From Bacillus tuaregi (GTDB lineage: Bacteria; Bacillota; Bacilli; Bacillales; Cytobacillaceae), in NCBI RefSeq assembly GCF_900104575.1, contig NZ_LT629731.1, forward strand, positions 1,657,051 to 1,721,050: a stretch of DNA of 64,000 nucleotides, read 5' to 3'. The notes under the pieces are model-generated. The model did not search any database and was not told the origin of the DNA. It worked only from the letters and a program-made list of their open reading frames with translations. The first letter of the stretch is position 1; every line of letters begins with the position of its first letter. Below, piece by piece: positions 9,232 through 18,790 of this stretch. Made by a program: the position numbers and the translations under genes.

Positions 9232-9777
9232 TTATTGTTGATATTGTATAAATTGATCCAGTAATCCTTCTGGCTGTTCATCTACCAATGCTAACGAACG
9301 ATGTTTTTCATCCATGAAGTGTTCATCTGCTATATGATTAATTAAATTAACGATGGGATCGAAATAGTGATTGATATTTAAAAGACCAATTGGTTTATGA
9401 TGAAGCCCTACCTGCGCCCATGTAAAAATCTCAAAAAATTCCTCAAGTGTCCCAGGACCGCCTGGTAATGCGATAAATCCATCAGCCAATTCACTCATTT
9501 TCGCCTTTCTCTCATGCATCGACTCTACAATGATCAGCTCTGATAGATTCTTATGGGACCTTTCTCTTTCATCAAGAAAACGAGGCATGACGCCGATTAC
9601 TCTTCCTCCGGCTTCTAATACAGAATCAGCTACTGCCCCCATCATGCCTACGCTAGAGCCGCCGTATATTAGTGTAGTCTTTCGTCTTGCTAATTCAAAT
9701 CCAAGACTTTTAGCTCCTTTAATATAAATATCAGATGCTCCATTTCTAGAACCGCAATAAACGGCTAAACCTTTCAT
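9232..9777 (-). CDS. LOG-family protein (TIGR00730; nucleoside 5'-monophosphate phosphoribohydrolase)
   Basis: A 181-aa protein of the LOG family, long misannotated as lysine decarboxylase. The catalytic/phosphate motif PGGPGTLEEFFE sits near residues 104-115 and the N-terminal nucleotide-binding strand (YGGSSVGMMG) near residue 40. Plant and bacterial members release free cytokinin-type bases and ribose 5-phosphate from nucleoside monophosphates; the bacterial substrate is often unknown. It is an isolated gene on the minus strand with its own terminator. Confidence 0.85.
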   Translation of the reverse strand: MKGLAVYCGSRNGASDIYIKGAKSLGFELARRKTTLIYGGSSVGMMGAVADSVLEAGGRVIGVMPRFLDERERSHKNLSELIIVESMHERKAKMSELADGFIALPGGPGTLEEFFEIFTWAQVGLHHKPIGLLNINHYFDPIVNLINHIADEHFMDEKHRSLALVDEQPEGLLDQFIQYQQ

Positions 9778-9990
9778 CCTTACTCACTCCCTGGAAGATG
9801 TCTCTATTATTTATTATATATAATTTTGATGAAACATTGATACTAATACATTAAAGTATAGGAATATGTTTTTTGGTGTGGACGTGGAAAAAAATCTGAT
9901 ATAGAGGGAAGTTGAAGAAGAAAATCAGCAAAAGTGTCAGCAAAACTTTTTGTTGACATGATTTATTTCAATATGATAAAATATAAATTT

Positions 9991-10019
9991 TTGACTAAAA
10001 AATCTAACTGTGTTATGAT
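9991..10019 (+). promoter_or_regulatory. Sigma-A-type promoter for the CarD gene
   Basis: TTGACT and TATGAT are separated by 17 bases, placing the start of transcription about 20-25 bases before the TTG start of the CarD gene. A second possible -35 (TTGACA, 9953-9958) followed by TAAAAT lies just upstream. Confidence 0.6.
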
Positions 10020-10048
10020 ATGAATTGAATATATATGGGGGTGCTGAT

Positions 10049-10522
10049 TTGTTTCAAATTGGTGAAAAGATTTTTTATCCGAATCATGGTGCAGGTATCA
10101 TTCAGTCAATAGAAGAAAAAACAGTATTAGGAAAAACACAACAATATTGTGTCATCAATATTCCGATTAGTAAAATGGATATTATGATCCCCGTTAATTC
10201 TTTAGAAAAATTAGGCGTTCGAACGATTGTTGATCAGAAAGAGATGGAAGAGATTTTATTAGACTTTCATCATATAGTGGAGCATGATACACTGCCATGG
10301 AAAGAAAGGTTTAAAATGAATTCGGAAAAAATCAGAACGGGTGATATGCGTGATTCCGTTCAGGTTGTTCAAGATCTTTTACTACGAAATAAGGAAAAAG
10401 CACTGAATGGAAGTGAAAAAAAGATGCTTCATGAAGTACAGCGTTTCTTGATTAGTGAAATGATTTTAGTAGATGAACTAACCGAAACCCAAGCAGCAGA
10501 CCTTTTAAAGCTATCTAGTTAA
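10049..10522 (+). CDS. CarD/CdnL-family transcription regulator
   Basis: A 157-aa CarD-like protein. It has an N-terminal RNA-polymerase-interacting Tudor-like domain (FQIGEKIFYPNHGAGII onward) and a C-terminal helical domain. CarD/CdnL proteins bind the RNA polymerase beta subunit and stabilise open promoter complexes. The start is placed at TTG 10049: a GGGGGTG ribosome site lies five bases upstream and the protein then begins at the conserved MFQIGEKIF. A TTG 24 bases earlier is in frame but has no ribosome site. It resembles Bacillus YdeB. Confidence 0.85.
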   Translation: MFQIGEKIFYPNHGAGIIQSIEEKTVLGKTQQYCVINIPISKMDIMIPVNSLEKLGVRTIVDQKEMEEILLDFHHIVEHDTLPWKERFKMNSEKIRTGDMRDSVQVVQDLLLRNKEKALNGSEKKMLHEVQRFLISEMILVDELTETQAADLLKLSS

Positions 10523-10740
10523 TAGTAAGAATTTTTCACCTAACAGAAGACATTTTTTTCTAATGTCTTTTACATAAAGTAAGCAGGAGGGTCATTTGAC
10601 TCTCTTTTTTTATTGAATAATCTGTTATCAATAAGCGTTTATTTTTGATTTTTTTAATAGGGAAAGTTAATAATAGTAAGCAATAAGGAAGGAGCTGACG
10701 AAGAAAAAAATAGATATCTAAATAGAAGGGGGAAGAATAA

Positions 10741-10965
10741 ATGGCTGAAATCAAATATGACATCATAAAAACCTTTGGCTCAATCTCAACATCACCTAAA
10801 GGCTGGAATAAGGAACTCAATCTAATCAGCTGGAATGGAAAAGAACCTAAATATGACTTGCGTGACTGGGCACCTGACCACAGCAAAATGGGAAAAGGAA
10901 TCACGTTAACAGAGGAAGAGCTAATGGCTTTAAAAGAGCTATTAGATATAAAGGAAAAACAATAA
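10741..10965 (+). CDS. YdbC/PC4-family ssDNA-binding small protein
   Basis: A 74-aa protein resembling Bacillus YdbC, a member of the PC4 (transcriptional coactivator p15) fold family that binds single-stranded nucleic acids. The core SPKGWNKELNLISWNGKEPK and the C-terminal MGKGITLTEEE segment are characteristic. The ribosome site AGAAGGGGG precedes the ATG. It is followed by a strong bidirectional terminator. Its cellular role is not established. Confidence 0.75.
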   Translation: MAEIKYDIIKTFGSISTSPKGWNKELNLISWNGKEPKYDLRDWAPDHSKMGKGITLTEEELMALKELLDIKEKQ

Positions 10966-10975
10966 TAAGACGAGA

Positions 10976-11013
10976 AAAAAGCTGTTTATAAAGAAATGTA
11001 TAAACAGCTTTTT
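10976..11013. terminator. Bidirectional terminator between ydbC-like and MBL genes
   Basis: AAAAAGCTGTTTATA pairs with TATAAACAGCTTTTT across an eight-base loop. It ends the + strand ydbC-like gene and the - strand MBL-fold gene. Confidence 0.85.
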
Positions 11014-11028
11014 ATTCTGATCATTCTG

Positions 11029-12306
11029 TTATGACAGCCTTTTAAGCTTTCTAGCCATACGTGTTTTTATCTTTCCAAGAAGATAGAGTGCTGTATAGTA
11101 TTCTCCGTGACTGTTTCGAAGCTGGATATTTCCAATACTTTTAAATGTCATAATATTTCCCTGCTCGGGGGTTTGAAACCGACCGTTGATATTCAAGGTA
11201 TCCCAGCCCCAAGGATATTTAAAGCAAAATTGTAATGCTTCGGACGATAATGCGACGTCACACTCCTGTATCGAGACATTGCTTTCTTCAAAGACACCTT
11301 CTAGCACAGATGCCTTATATGCCTTTTTGTAGTCCGTAAGATAAATATTTGTGGGCTTCCTAACAATTAACAGTTTTACAAGGTAAAGATTGTTTTTCTT
11401 CTTAAACTCTTGAACGAATTCTTCGAACGTTTCTCGAAGAACAGAAGGGTCGACTGTATTCGTTTTTACTAGCTCTGGACTTTCTTCGATTCGCTTATAG
11501 TCTTGGTTGTATTTCATAATAGAAGTGTGCGAATCGTGTTCAGAAAATAATGACCAATTATCACCTGGATAGAGGATAATCGGGAAGGCTGAGGTTTGCT
11601 CTTGAATAAAACGATGGATATCACCAATTTTATTTACCGCTTTGTTCATATAATAATTCTCTTCGTGGCAGAACCAAACAAAGCTGGCAAATGGAATTAA
11701 GAACTGAGGCTGAAGTACCTCTGCCTGCATTTTTAACTTCTCTCGTTTGTTTTTGGCAGATTGTTCATTTCCTGGGTATCCAGCAAATGAAAATTGTGTC
11801 AAAAGAAGGTCTACTTTTCCAACCTGTCTCGAGATATCCCTTAGCTGCTCCTGTGTTGAAAATTCACAGTCATTGATGTTTACAATTGTGGCCGTGCTTG
11901 TTTTGTAACACATCCATGAATCATGACCAAAGGTTGCACAAATGATGTGAAAATCATCAGCAAGCATATATTTTTTATATGGTATTAATTCAATAACATC
12001 TAGAAACCCTAGCTCTTTACAGAAATTAACCACCTTTTTATCTTTTGTCTTCTGAAATAGTACTGTAATTCGTTTCCGATATTCAGCAGGGATTTTTTTG
12101 ATATTAGGCGGATAAAAATGGTCTGGATGTTCATGTGAGAACCATATATGGGTAATATGCTTAAAATCTTCATAGGAAAATTTTGTTTTTGACATGAGAC
12201 TCCAGCCGTTGTCAAAAACTTTGCCTTCCAGCCATGGATCGGAAATGATGCGAATATCATCTTGTTCTAATACAAAGGACGCATGGTTAACCCACTCCAA
12301 CTGCAC
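11029..12306 (-). CDS. MBL-fold metallo-hydrolase, 425 aa
   Basis: The N-terminal half is a metallo-beta-lactamase-fold hydrolase of the UlaG-like/N-acyl-phosphatidylethanolamine-phospholipase-like group. The HEHPDH metal-binding motif lies near residues 58-63, and a further candidate metal-binding histidine (FGHDSW) near residue 125. The C-terminal half (residues about 270-425) is an extension I do not recognise. The start is GTG with a GGAGGGAG ribosome site. The isolated location gives no hint of the substrate. Confidence 0.7.
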   Translation of the reverse strand: MQLEWVNHASFVLEQDDIRIISDPWLEGKVFDNGWSLMSKTKFSYEDFKHITHIWFSHEHPDHFYPPNIKKIPAEYRKRITVLFQKTKDKKVVNFCKELGFLDVIELIPYKKYMLADDFHIICATFGHDSWMCYKTSTATIVNINDCEFSTQEQLRDISRQVGKVDLLLTQFSFAGYPGNEQSAKNKREKLKMQAEVLQPQFLIPFASFVWFCHEENYYMNKAVNKIGDIHRFIQEQTSAFPIILYPGDNWSLFSEHDSHTSIMKYNQDYKRIEESPELVKTNTVDPSVLRETFEEFVQEFKKKNNLYLVKLLIVRKPTNIYLTDYKKAYKASVLEGVFEESNVSIQECDVALSSEALQFCFKYPWGWDTLNINGRFQTPEQGNIMTFKSIGNIQLRNSHGEYYTALYLLGKIKTRMARKLKRLS

Positions 12307-12481
12307 AATTTATAGCTCCCTCCATTAATTTTAAAAAATAAAAGCAATGAATTTAAATCTAGGACATTCATATATCTTCTATGGACAGTATAGTCATCGT
12401 TAAAAATTATCATACATAACTATTTTACGGAAGATTCGGATTCTTTTTTTGTGGGAGAGCTAATAAAATATAGATCAGACA

Positions 12482-13840
12482 TTATTTGACCATGGTCATT
12501 TTTGATGCTTTTACATCGGTTACTTCTGATGAAGCTGAGTCATCCGGTTTCTTTAACTGGCTTAAAAGAACACCGATGAGAGTACCGGCAACAGCAGGAA
12601 GTACCCAATCTAATCCAACAGAGGACAATGGAAGCAGGTCACGTACTTTCTGAATTGGACCTAACTCTAAACCGAATGTATGTAAGCCGGAAAGGATGGC
12701 AAATACACTTGTAAAGAGCATCGCACTGCCGTATACGATTCTCGTATTTTTAAAGTATCGATTAAAAAAGGTTAATAACATAAGGACGATCGTTAATGGA
12801 TAGGCCGATACTAGGAACGGGACAGATACTTTAAGGATTTGGTTTAAGCCTAAATTAGAGAGTGTAAATCCCACTAGAGTGACAATCGTCATGGCTGCTT
12901 TGTAGCTAACCGATGGCATAAGCTTTGAAAAATATTGCCCACATGCAGTTGTTAATCCTACAAGGGTTGTAAAGCAAGCTAATGTAAAAATGAGTCCTAG
13001 TAAAACAGTGCCACTTTTTCCAAATAAAAGGGTAGAGGCTGCCGATAGGATTTCTGTTCCGTTTTCATATGAGCCTGTAGAAGCCATCTTGCTGCCGATC
13101 ATTCCAATTGTTACATAGACTGCTGTAAGTAAGCCGCCGGCAATTAGAGCTGCTTTTAACGTATAGTTAGTCAGTTGCTTTTCATCACGAACCCCTCTTT
13201 GTTGAATAGCCGTTAGAATGACAATTCCAAATGCTAGAGCGGCTAACGCGTCCATTGTATTATAGCCTTCTAAAAAGCCTTTGAAAAAAGCCCCTTCCTC
13301 ATATCCACCAGTCGGTGCTTGGAGTGCTCCATTTAGATTCACAAATCCGACTGTACATAATACGACAATCGCTACGAGCAGAGTAGGTGTAATCCAGCGT
13401 CCCATATATTTTTCCATTTTTCCTGGGTTTAAGCCAACAACATAGACAAGTAAGAAAAAGATACATGAGAATAAGAATAATAATAGCTTTGGATCCCATG
13501 AACTACTGATAAACGGCATAACGCCCATTTCAAACGCAACATTGGCATTTCGTGGTATTGCCAGGAACGGTCCGATGGATAGATAAACGCTCACCATGAA
13601 AATCGTGCTAAAAGCGGGATGAACTCTATCAGCAATTGTTTTAATACCGCCTTTCACTAAAGAAATCGCAACAAGAACTAGAAGCGGAAGTCCTACTGCT
13701 GTAAGGATAAAGCCCGTCATTGCTAGCCAGAAAGAGGTTCCAGATAGAGCACCAAGAAAAGGTGGGAAAATGAGATTTCCAGCTCCAAAAAACATTGAAA
13801 ATAACATAAAGCCGATAAACATGTTGTCAAACTTTTTCAT
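12482..13840 (-). CDS. brnQ: Branched-chain amino acid:Na+ symporter
   Basis: LIVCS-family branched-chain amino acid carrier (452 aa, about 12 membrane segments). The N terminus carries the family signature MFFGAGNLIFPPFLG. Expected to import leucine, isoleucine and valine with sodium. AAAGGAG precedes the ATG. The gene sits directly behind a T-box leader, so it is turned on when the cognate tRNA is uncharged, which fits a branched-chain amino acid importer. Product length is typical and no defects are seen. Confidence 0.93.
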   Translation of the reverse strand: MKKFDNMFIGFMLFSMFFGAGNLIFPPFLGALSGTSFWLAMTGFILTAVGLPLLVLVAISLVKGGIKTIADRVHPAFSTIFMVSVYLSIGPFLAIPRNANVAFEMGVMPFISSSWDPKLLLFLFSCIFFLLVYVVGLNPGKMEKYMGRWITPTLLVAIVVLCTVGFVNLNGALQAPTGGYEEGAFFKGFLEGYNTMDALAALAFGIVILTAIQQRGVRDEKQLTNYTLKAALIAGGLLTAVYVTIGMIGSKMASTGSYENGTEILSAASTLLFGKSGTVLLGLIFTLACFTTLVGLTTACGQYFSKLMPSVSYKAAMTIVTLVGFTLSNLGLNQILKVSVPFLVSAYPLTIVLMLLTFFNRYFKNTRIVYGSAMLFTSVFAILSGLHTFGLELGPIQKVRDLLPLSSVGLDWVLPAVAGTLIGVLLSQLKKPDDSASSEVTDVKASKMTMVK

Positions 13841-13865
13841 TAATAATCTCTCCTTTTACTATTTT

Positions 13866-14125
13866 AGAAAATAAAAAACTCGTCCCTATAAAAGGGACGA
13901 GTTATTCTCGCGATACCACCCTAATTCCGATGCTAAAAAGCAAACGGCACTTAGTCAACGTACAAACATACGTGTTCCATTGTAACGGCGGAAATCCCGT
14001 CAAAGCTTACTATTTTCAGCCTTGCACCTCGGAGATGATTTTCGGATTGGTACTGAACATCGACTTTCACCATTTGTCGACTCTCTGAAGAACAGTGCTC
14101 CCATCTTACTCTTTCTCGTCATCGA
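13866..14125 (-). promoter_or_regulatory. T-box leader controlling brnQ
   Basis: On the minus strand, the leader contains the Stem I AGAAAGAGTA element and the canonical T-box sequence TTAGGGTGGTATCGCG. An intrinsic terminator follows (AACTCGTCCC/GGGACGAGTT, 13877-13903, then T-rich). The T-box sequence can pair alternatively as an antiterminator. The probable specifier loop reads AAAATCATCTCC, most simply ATC (isoleucine); I did not fold it, so the codon is uncertain. The element regulates by binding uncharged tRNA. Confidence 0.9.
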
Positions 14126-14185
14126 TTTATTATTTAAAGATAATTTATCAGATGAAAATAGATAAGTCAATCAATTTTTAATTTT

Positions 14186-15358
14186 TCATTTGCAATAATG
14201 GTTTTTTATTTCGTTTATTGCGGTTAGAGCGATTTTGGATATCGTCATATCGTCCATCGGTGGATTATGCAATCCAGCTCTCACATCGCGATAGTAGCGC
14301 TGTAATGGATTGGATAGCTGAAGACTTTTTGCACCAACGATTCTCATCGCCTTGTCAACAATCTTCATACTTAAGTTCGTCACGATATGCTTAGCTGCTC
14401 CAAGTTCATTGGTTATGTGAGGTCGACGTGTTTGGTCATCATACGCCCCTGCGACACTATACAAAAAATGTCTAGCATTCATTAATTCAAGTTCCATGTG
14501 ACCGATGGTGGCTTGTACATTTGGTAGCTGGCTGATGGGACCATTGATACTGTTTGGAGAATAATCTGTTGCAAATTTAACTGCATAGTCACGTGCAGCC
14601 TGTGCTATTCCTAAGTAACAGGCAGGTATATGCAGCAGCCAAGCATTCACATTGTTACCTCTAGGTCTCTGATGTAGCTCAACCCAATTTTCCTCAGGAA
14701 CCTCGACATTTTCAAGAACAAGGTCATGACTTTCGGTTCCTCTCATTGACATGACATCCCAGTTTTCCTCGATAGAAAGGCCTGCTGTATCTTTTTCAAT
14801 TAGAAAAACCCCTATACCAGCCTTATCCTCTATCCATGCTGTTACAAGAAAATGGGTGAGGGCTGGGGACATCGTTGTAAAAATCTTTCGTCCAGTAAGT
14901 ATCCACTTGCCGTTTTTTTTCACTGCACGAGTTACAGGGCGACCGCCTCTAGTTGGGCTGCCAGTTTGTGCTTCACTCGCTGCTCTGTTCACCAATGCCC
15001 CGTTGCATACTTCGGTAGCAAAAGAGGAAAGCGTTTCTTCCTGCCATAGCTTTTTCTCAAATAGTTCACCGACGACACTTTGATGCCAGCCAATCGCTAA
15101 ACCAGTTGCCCCGTCATAGCTCGAAACAGTTTCCTGCAACAGGACTAAATCGGTTATGGAAATTCCTTCACCTCCGTATTCCTTTGGTAACGGTAATTTA
15201 GAAAAACCCAACTTTACAAGAGCATGGATATTTTCCTTAGGGAATTGAGCTTTTTCATCTGTTTTCCGTGAAATGCTCCTAAACGCTTGCTCCTGCTGTG
15301 CGAGTTTTTCCATCCATTCTCTTTGAAAGTCATTTTGAATAAATAATTTTTTTGACAA
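14186..15358 (-). CDS. Acyl-CoA dehydrogenase family protein
   Basis: A 390-aa flavoprotein of the acyl-CoA dehydrogenase superfamily. It has the N-terminal helical domain (KLPLPKEYGGEGIS), a middle beta domain (near residues 140-220) and a C-terminal helical domain ending DVRAGLHNPPMDDMT. The C-terminal features are closer to the DszC/HpaB-like or unusual acyl-CoA dehydrogenases than to classic short-chain enzymes. A TTG start follows AAAGGAAG. It lies divergent from fixABCX; electrons from such an enzyme could enter the ETF system, but that is inference. Confidence 0.8.
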   Translation of the reverse strand: MSKKLFIQNDFQREWMEKLAQQEQAFRSISRKTDEKAQFPKENIHALVKLGFSKLPLPKEYGGEGISITDLVLLQETVSSYDGATGLAIGWHQSVVGELFEKKLWQEETLSSFATEVCNGALVNRAASEAQTGSPTRGGRPVTRAVKKNGKWILTGRKIFTTMSPALTHFLVTAWIEDKAGIGVFLIEKDTAGLSIEENWDVMSMRGTESHDLVLENVEVPEENWVELHQRPRGNNVNAWLLHIPACYLGIAQAARDYAVKFATDYSPNSINGPISQLPNVQATIGHMELELMNARHFLYSVAGAYDDQTRRPHITNELGAAKHIVTNLSMKIVDKAMRIVGAKSLQLSNPLQRYYRDVRAGLHNPPMDDMTISKIALTAINEIKNHYCK

Positions 15359-15649
15359 GTCCTACACTTCCTTTAAAAATGTCCGCAACACGGTTCATAT
15401 TCCCGCTTTAGAAAAATGAAGGTGTTTGAAACTAATCTATTATTATTATAACAGCTTTTCTTTTACGAGAAGGATATCAGACGACAACATTGCCATGGAA
15501 AAAGTTTCGAGGCCCAGCATTTAGAAAAAATTATCTAAAAATTCCGCATGTAAATGAAGTTTGATTAATAAAGTTAATGTAAACAGGCTTTATATGTTTC
15601 GTATTCTTTTTGAGAAACAAGAGGCTATTGACGAGATGGAGGGGGTTAC

Positions 15650-16474
15650 ATGCTACATATTGTTGCCTGTATTAAGCAGGTACCTGACACCAAGATCATA
15701 AAAATGAATCCAAAAACCAATACAATGGACCGGAGGACAGCACCCGCTATATTAAATCCATACGATGCCCATGCGGTCGAAGAAGCCGTCCGGATAAGAG
15801 AAAGGTATGGTGGAACCGTATCCGTTTTATCAATGGGACCGCCACCTGCGGTTAAAGCGATAAAAAAATGTATAGAAATTGGTGCGGATGAAGGGTATTT
15901 GATTACGGACCGCCGTTTTGCTGGAGCCGACACATTAGCCACTAGCTACGCACTTACGAAAGCAATAGAAAAAATATCAAAGATTAAGCCTGTTGATTTA
16001 GTGATTTGCGGAAAAATGTCCATAGATGGTGACACAGGTCAAGTTGGTCCGGGAATTGCCCGGCGGTTGGACATACCTCCATTAACTTCTGTTAATAAGG
16101 TAGTTGAGATCAATAAAGTAGCGGGCTATGCCATTATTCATCGGAAGCTAGAGAATGGGCATGAAGTCGTTCAATCCAAGTTGCCATGTCTATTCTCTGT
16201 GGAAAAAACCATTAATGAAGTGCCATATTCACCATTCCAAAACATGTTGAAGGCAGCTAAATATCAGCCGCATATATGGTCTGTTGATGACCTCGAGGAT
16301 GTTGATATTAAACAGCTTGGATTGAAAGGATCACCGACCATTGTCTCAAAAGTGTGGGCACCACCAAAACCAGAGGGAGGAACAATCATTGAAGGAAATC
16401 CGCAGAATCAGGTGGAGGAATTGCTATCGATTCTGCTTGATAAGAAAGAATTATTCAGCATAAAGGAGGGATAA
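15650..16474 (+). CDS. fixA: Electron transfer flavoprotein beta subunit (FixA type)
   Basis: A 274-aa EtfB/FixA protein (IVACIKQVPDTK at the N terminus; the ICGKMSIDGDTGQVGP segment near residue 122). Part of the FixABCX complex, which in other bacteria couples NADH oxidation to reduction of quinone and of a low-potential ferredoxin by flavin-based electron bifurcation. A GGAGGGGG ribosome site precedes the ATG. The stop overlaps fixB (TAATG). Presence of fixC and fixX downstream distinguishes it from the housekeeping EtfB of fatty-acid oxidation. Confidence 0.88.
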   Translation: MLHIVACIKQVPDTKIIKMNPKTNTMDRRTAPAILNPYDAHAVEEAVRIRERYGGTVSVLSMGPPPAVKAIKKCIEIGADEGYLITDRRFAGADTLATSYALTKAIEKISKIKPVDLVICGKMSIDGDTGQVGPGIARRLDIPPLTSVNKVVEINKVAGYAIIHRKLENGHEVVQSKLPCLFSVEKTINEVPYSPFQNMLKAAKYQPHIWSVDDLEDVDIKQLGLKGSPTIVSKVWAPPKPEGGTIIEGNPQNQVEELLSILLDKKELFSIKEG

Positions 16475-17511
16475 TGGTGGGTTTTAGAGATTATAACGGT
16501 GTTTGGGTATTTATTGAAGAAAAAGATGGCGTCATCTCCCAGGTTTCACTGGAACTCTTGGGGGCTGGACGAAAACTTGCTGATAAACGCGGTGTGGAGC
16601 TGGCTGGAGTCATAATCGGCGAAAATATCAAACAGCTGGCTAAAACTATCTTTGAATACGGTGCAGATACAGCCTATGTCTACGATCAGCCTATATTTAA
16701 ACACTATCGGACAGAATCCTATATGAAAGCGCTTCTTGAATGTACGAATAAATACAAACCGGAGATTATTCTCTTTGGTGCCACCTCAACAGGGAAGGAC
16801 TTAGCAAGTGCGGTGGCAACAGATTTGCCGACAGGGCTGACAGCTGATACAACAGAGCTTGATGTAGATGAAGAAACCGGTCTTTTGCTTGCCTCTAGGC
16901 CGGCCTTTGGCGGCAATATTATGGCGACTATCTTATGTAAAAAATATCGTCCACAAATGGCAACAGTCCGAGCTAAAGTGATGAAAGCACTGGAACCTCA
17001 GCCAGGCAGAAAAGGAACGATCATTGAAGAAGAGATACCATTACGGGAAGAGGAAATTCGGACAAGAGTCTTAGAGATTGTGGAAGCGACGATAAAGAAG
17101 GTACGAATTGATGAAGCAGATATTATTGTCGCTGGTGGTAAAGGCTTGGGGAGCAGTGAAGGTTTTCAGCTAGTTCATCACCTCGCAGAAGTACTGGGTG
17201 GGGCAGTGGGGGCAAGCCGGGATGTGGTCGAAGCTGGTTGGATTGAGCATCCTCATCAGGTTGGACAGACAGGAGTCACGGTCACCCCGAAAATATATAT
17301 TGCGATTGGAATTTCAGGAGCCATTCAACATATTGTCGGGATGAAGAATTCTGGTTTAATCATCGCAATTAATAAGGACAGCGAAGCACCTATTTTTAAT
17401 ACCTGTCATTATGGAATAGTTGGTGATGCCTTTGAAATTGTCCCTTTATTAATCGACCAGTTTAAAAATGCGTTAAGAAGGGAGGGGCTGACACATGTCA
17501 GAGAAGTTTGA
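16474..17511 (+). CDS. fixB: Electron transfer flavoprotein alpha subunit (FixB type)
   Basis: A 345-aa EtfA/FixB. It has an N-terminal alpha/beta domain and a C-terminal FAD domain; the family signature IYIAIGISGAIQHIVGM is near residue 270 and the NKD motif near 290. It pairs with FixA. It begins inside the fixA stop codon (ATG at 16474; GTG at 16477 is an alternative, with AAAGGAGGG upstream), and its end overlaps fixC by seventeen bases, indicating one transcript and coupled translation. Confidence 0.88.
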   Translation: MVGFRDYNGVWVFIEEKDGVISQVSLELLGAGRKLADKRGVELAGVIIGENIKQLAKTIFEYGADTAYVYDQPIFKHYRTESYMKALLECTNKYKPEIILFGATSTGKDLASAVATDLPTGLTADTTELDVDEETGLLLASRPAFGGNIMATILCKKYRPQMATVRAKVMKALEPQPGRKGTIIEEEIPLREEEIRTRVLEIVEATIKKVRIDEADIIVAGGKGLGSSEGFQLVHHLAEVLGGAVGASRDVVEAGWIEHPHQVGQTGVTVTPKIYIAIGISGAIQHIVGMKNSGLIIAINKDSEAPIFNTCHYGIVGDAFEIVPLLIDQFKNALRREGLTHVREV

Positions 17512-18790
17512 TTGTATTGTCGTTGGAGCGGGTCCAGCAGGGATTTCCTGTGCCTTTGAGTTGGCCAAGGGTGGAGCCGATGTATTATTGATTGAAAGAG
17601 GAGAGTATCCAGGTTCCAAGAATGTCATGGGTGGTGTTCTTTATCGGAAAATGATGGAGGATATTATCCCGGAATTTTATAAGGAAGCGCCACTTGAGCG
17701 TCCAATTGTTGAACAAAGGTTTATGATGATGGATAAGGAGTCTGCCATTACAGTGGGATATAAAGGGCTGGAGTGGGCCCAGGAGCCTTATAATAATTTT
17801 ACTGTCTTAAGAGCAAAGTTTGACCAATGGTTTGCTGATAAGGCAGTTGAGCAAGGCGCCGTTCTCATAAATGAAACTGTTGTATTAGAATGTATTGTAG
17901 AAAATGGGAAGGTTGTCGGGGTTCGGACCGACCGACCGGGAGGTGATGTTTATGCAGACGTTGTAGTGTTAGCTGACGGTGTAAACTCCCTTTTGGCACA
18001 GAAGCTCGGTTTTCATAAAGAATACAGACCGGATGAAGTGGCATTAGCTACAATGGAAGTTATTAAGCTTGATAAAAAAATTATCGAAGATCGCTTTAAT
18101 TTAGAGGAAAATCAAGGCTGTACCATTGAGCTTTTTGGAGATGCAACGAAGGGAATCCTTGGCACAGGATTCGTTTATACCAATAAAGAATCGATTAATA
18201 TCGGGGTCGGGACACTGCTTTCTGGCTTAATCAAGCATAAAATTAAACCGTATGAACTGTTAGAGTATGTAAAAGGCCATCCGATGATTCGCCCCTATAT
18301 TCAAGGTGGAGAACCACAGGAATATTTAGCACACCTTATTCCTGAAGGTGGATATAAATCAATGGGTAAAATTGTCGGGGACGGTGTTATTGTCATTGGT
18401 GATGCCTCACAATTAGTCAATGCCATTCATCGTGAGGGCTCTAATTTGGCGATGACTTCAGGACGATTGGCGGCAGAAACGATTCTTGATGCAATGGAAG
18501 CAGAGGATTTTTCTGAAGGAAAGCTAGACAGCTATAGAGTGAACCTATTAAATGGGTTTGTTGGGCAGGATCTTAAAAAATACAAGGATTCAACCCATCA
18601 TTTTGATAAGTTTCCTCAATATTTTGAGCAATATATTCCAATGGCAAATAAAGCCTTCAGTCAAATGTTTACTGTTGATGGCACATCCAAATGGCAGAAG
18701 CAAAAGAGTATATTAAGTAACCTTGGTGGAGCAAAGGATAAAATGAAGCTGGCGCGCGATATGTATAAGGCCTGGAAGGTGATAAAATAA
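17495..18790 (+). CDS. fixC: FixC-type flavoprotein (electron transfer flavoprotein:quinone oxidoreductase-like)
   Basis: A 431-aa FAD oxidoreductase with an N-terminal dinucleotide motif (VGAGPAGISCAFELAKGG, residues 9-26) and the family second motif (DGVIVIGDASQLVN). FixC is related to ETF:ubiquinone oxidoreductase and passes electrons from FixAB toward quinone and FixX. Length is typical for FixC (about 430). GGGAGGGG precedes the ATG, which lies inside the end of fixB. The gene ends overlapping fixX by one base. Confidence 0.9.
   Translation: MSEKFDCIVVGAGPAGISCAFELAKGGADVLLIERGEYPGSKNVMGGVLYRKMMEDIIPEFYKEAPLERPIVEQRFMMMDKESAITVGYKGLEWAQEPYNNFTVLRAKFDQWFADKAVEQGAVLINETVVLECIVENGKVVGVRTDRPGGDVYADVVVLADGVNSLLAQKLGFHKEYRPDEVALATMEVIKLDKKIIEDRFNLEENQGCTIELFGDATKGILGTGFVYTNKESINIGVGTLLSGLIKHKIKPYELLEYVKGHPMIRPYIQGGEPQEYLAHLIPEGGYKSMGKIVGDGVIVIGDASQLVNAIHREGSNLAMTSGRLAAETILDAMEAEDFSEGKLDSYRVNLLNGFVGQDLKKYKDSTHHFDKFPQYFEQYIPMANKAFSQMFTVDGTSKWQKQKSILSNLGGAKDKMKLARDMYKAWKVIK

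Noticed and set aside
10560-10904. A 114-codon minus-strand frame over the ydbC-like gene
   Set aside because: Antisense to a conserved small gene with a good ribosome site; no independent support.
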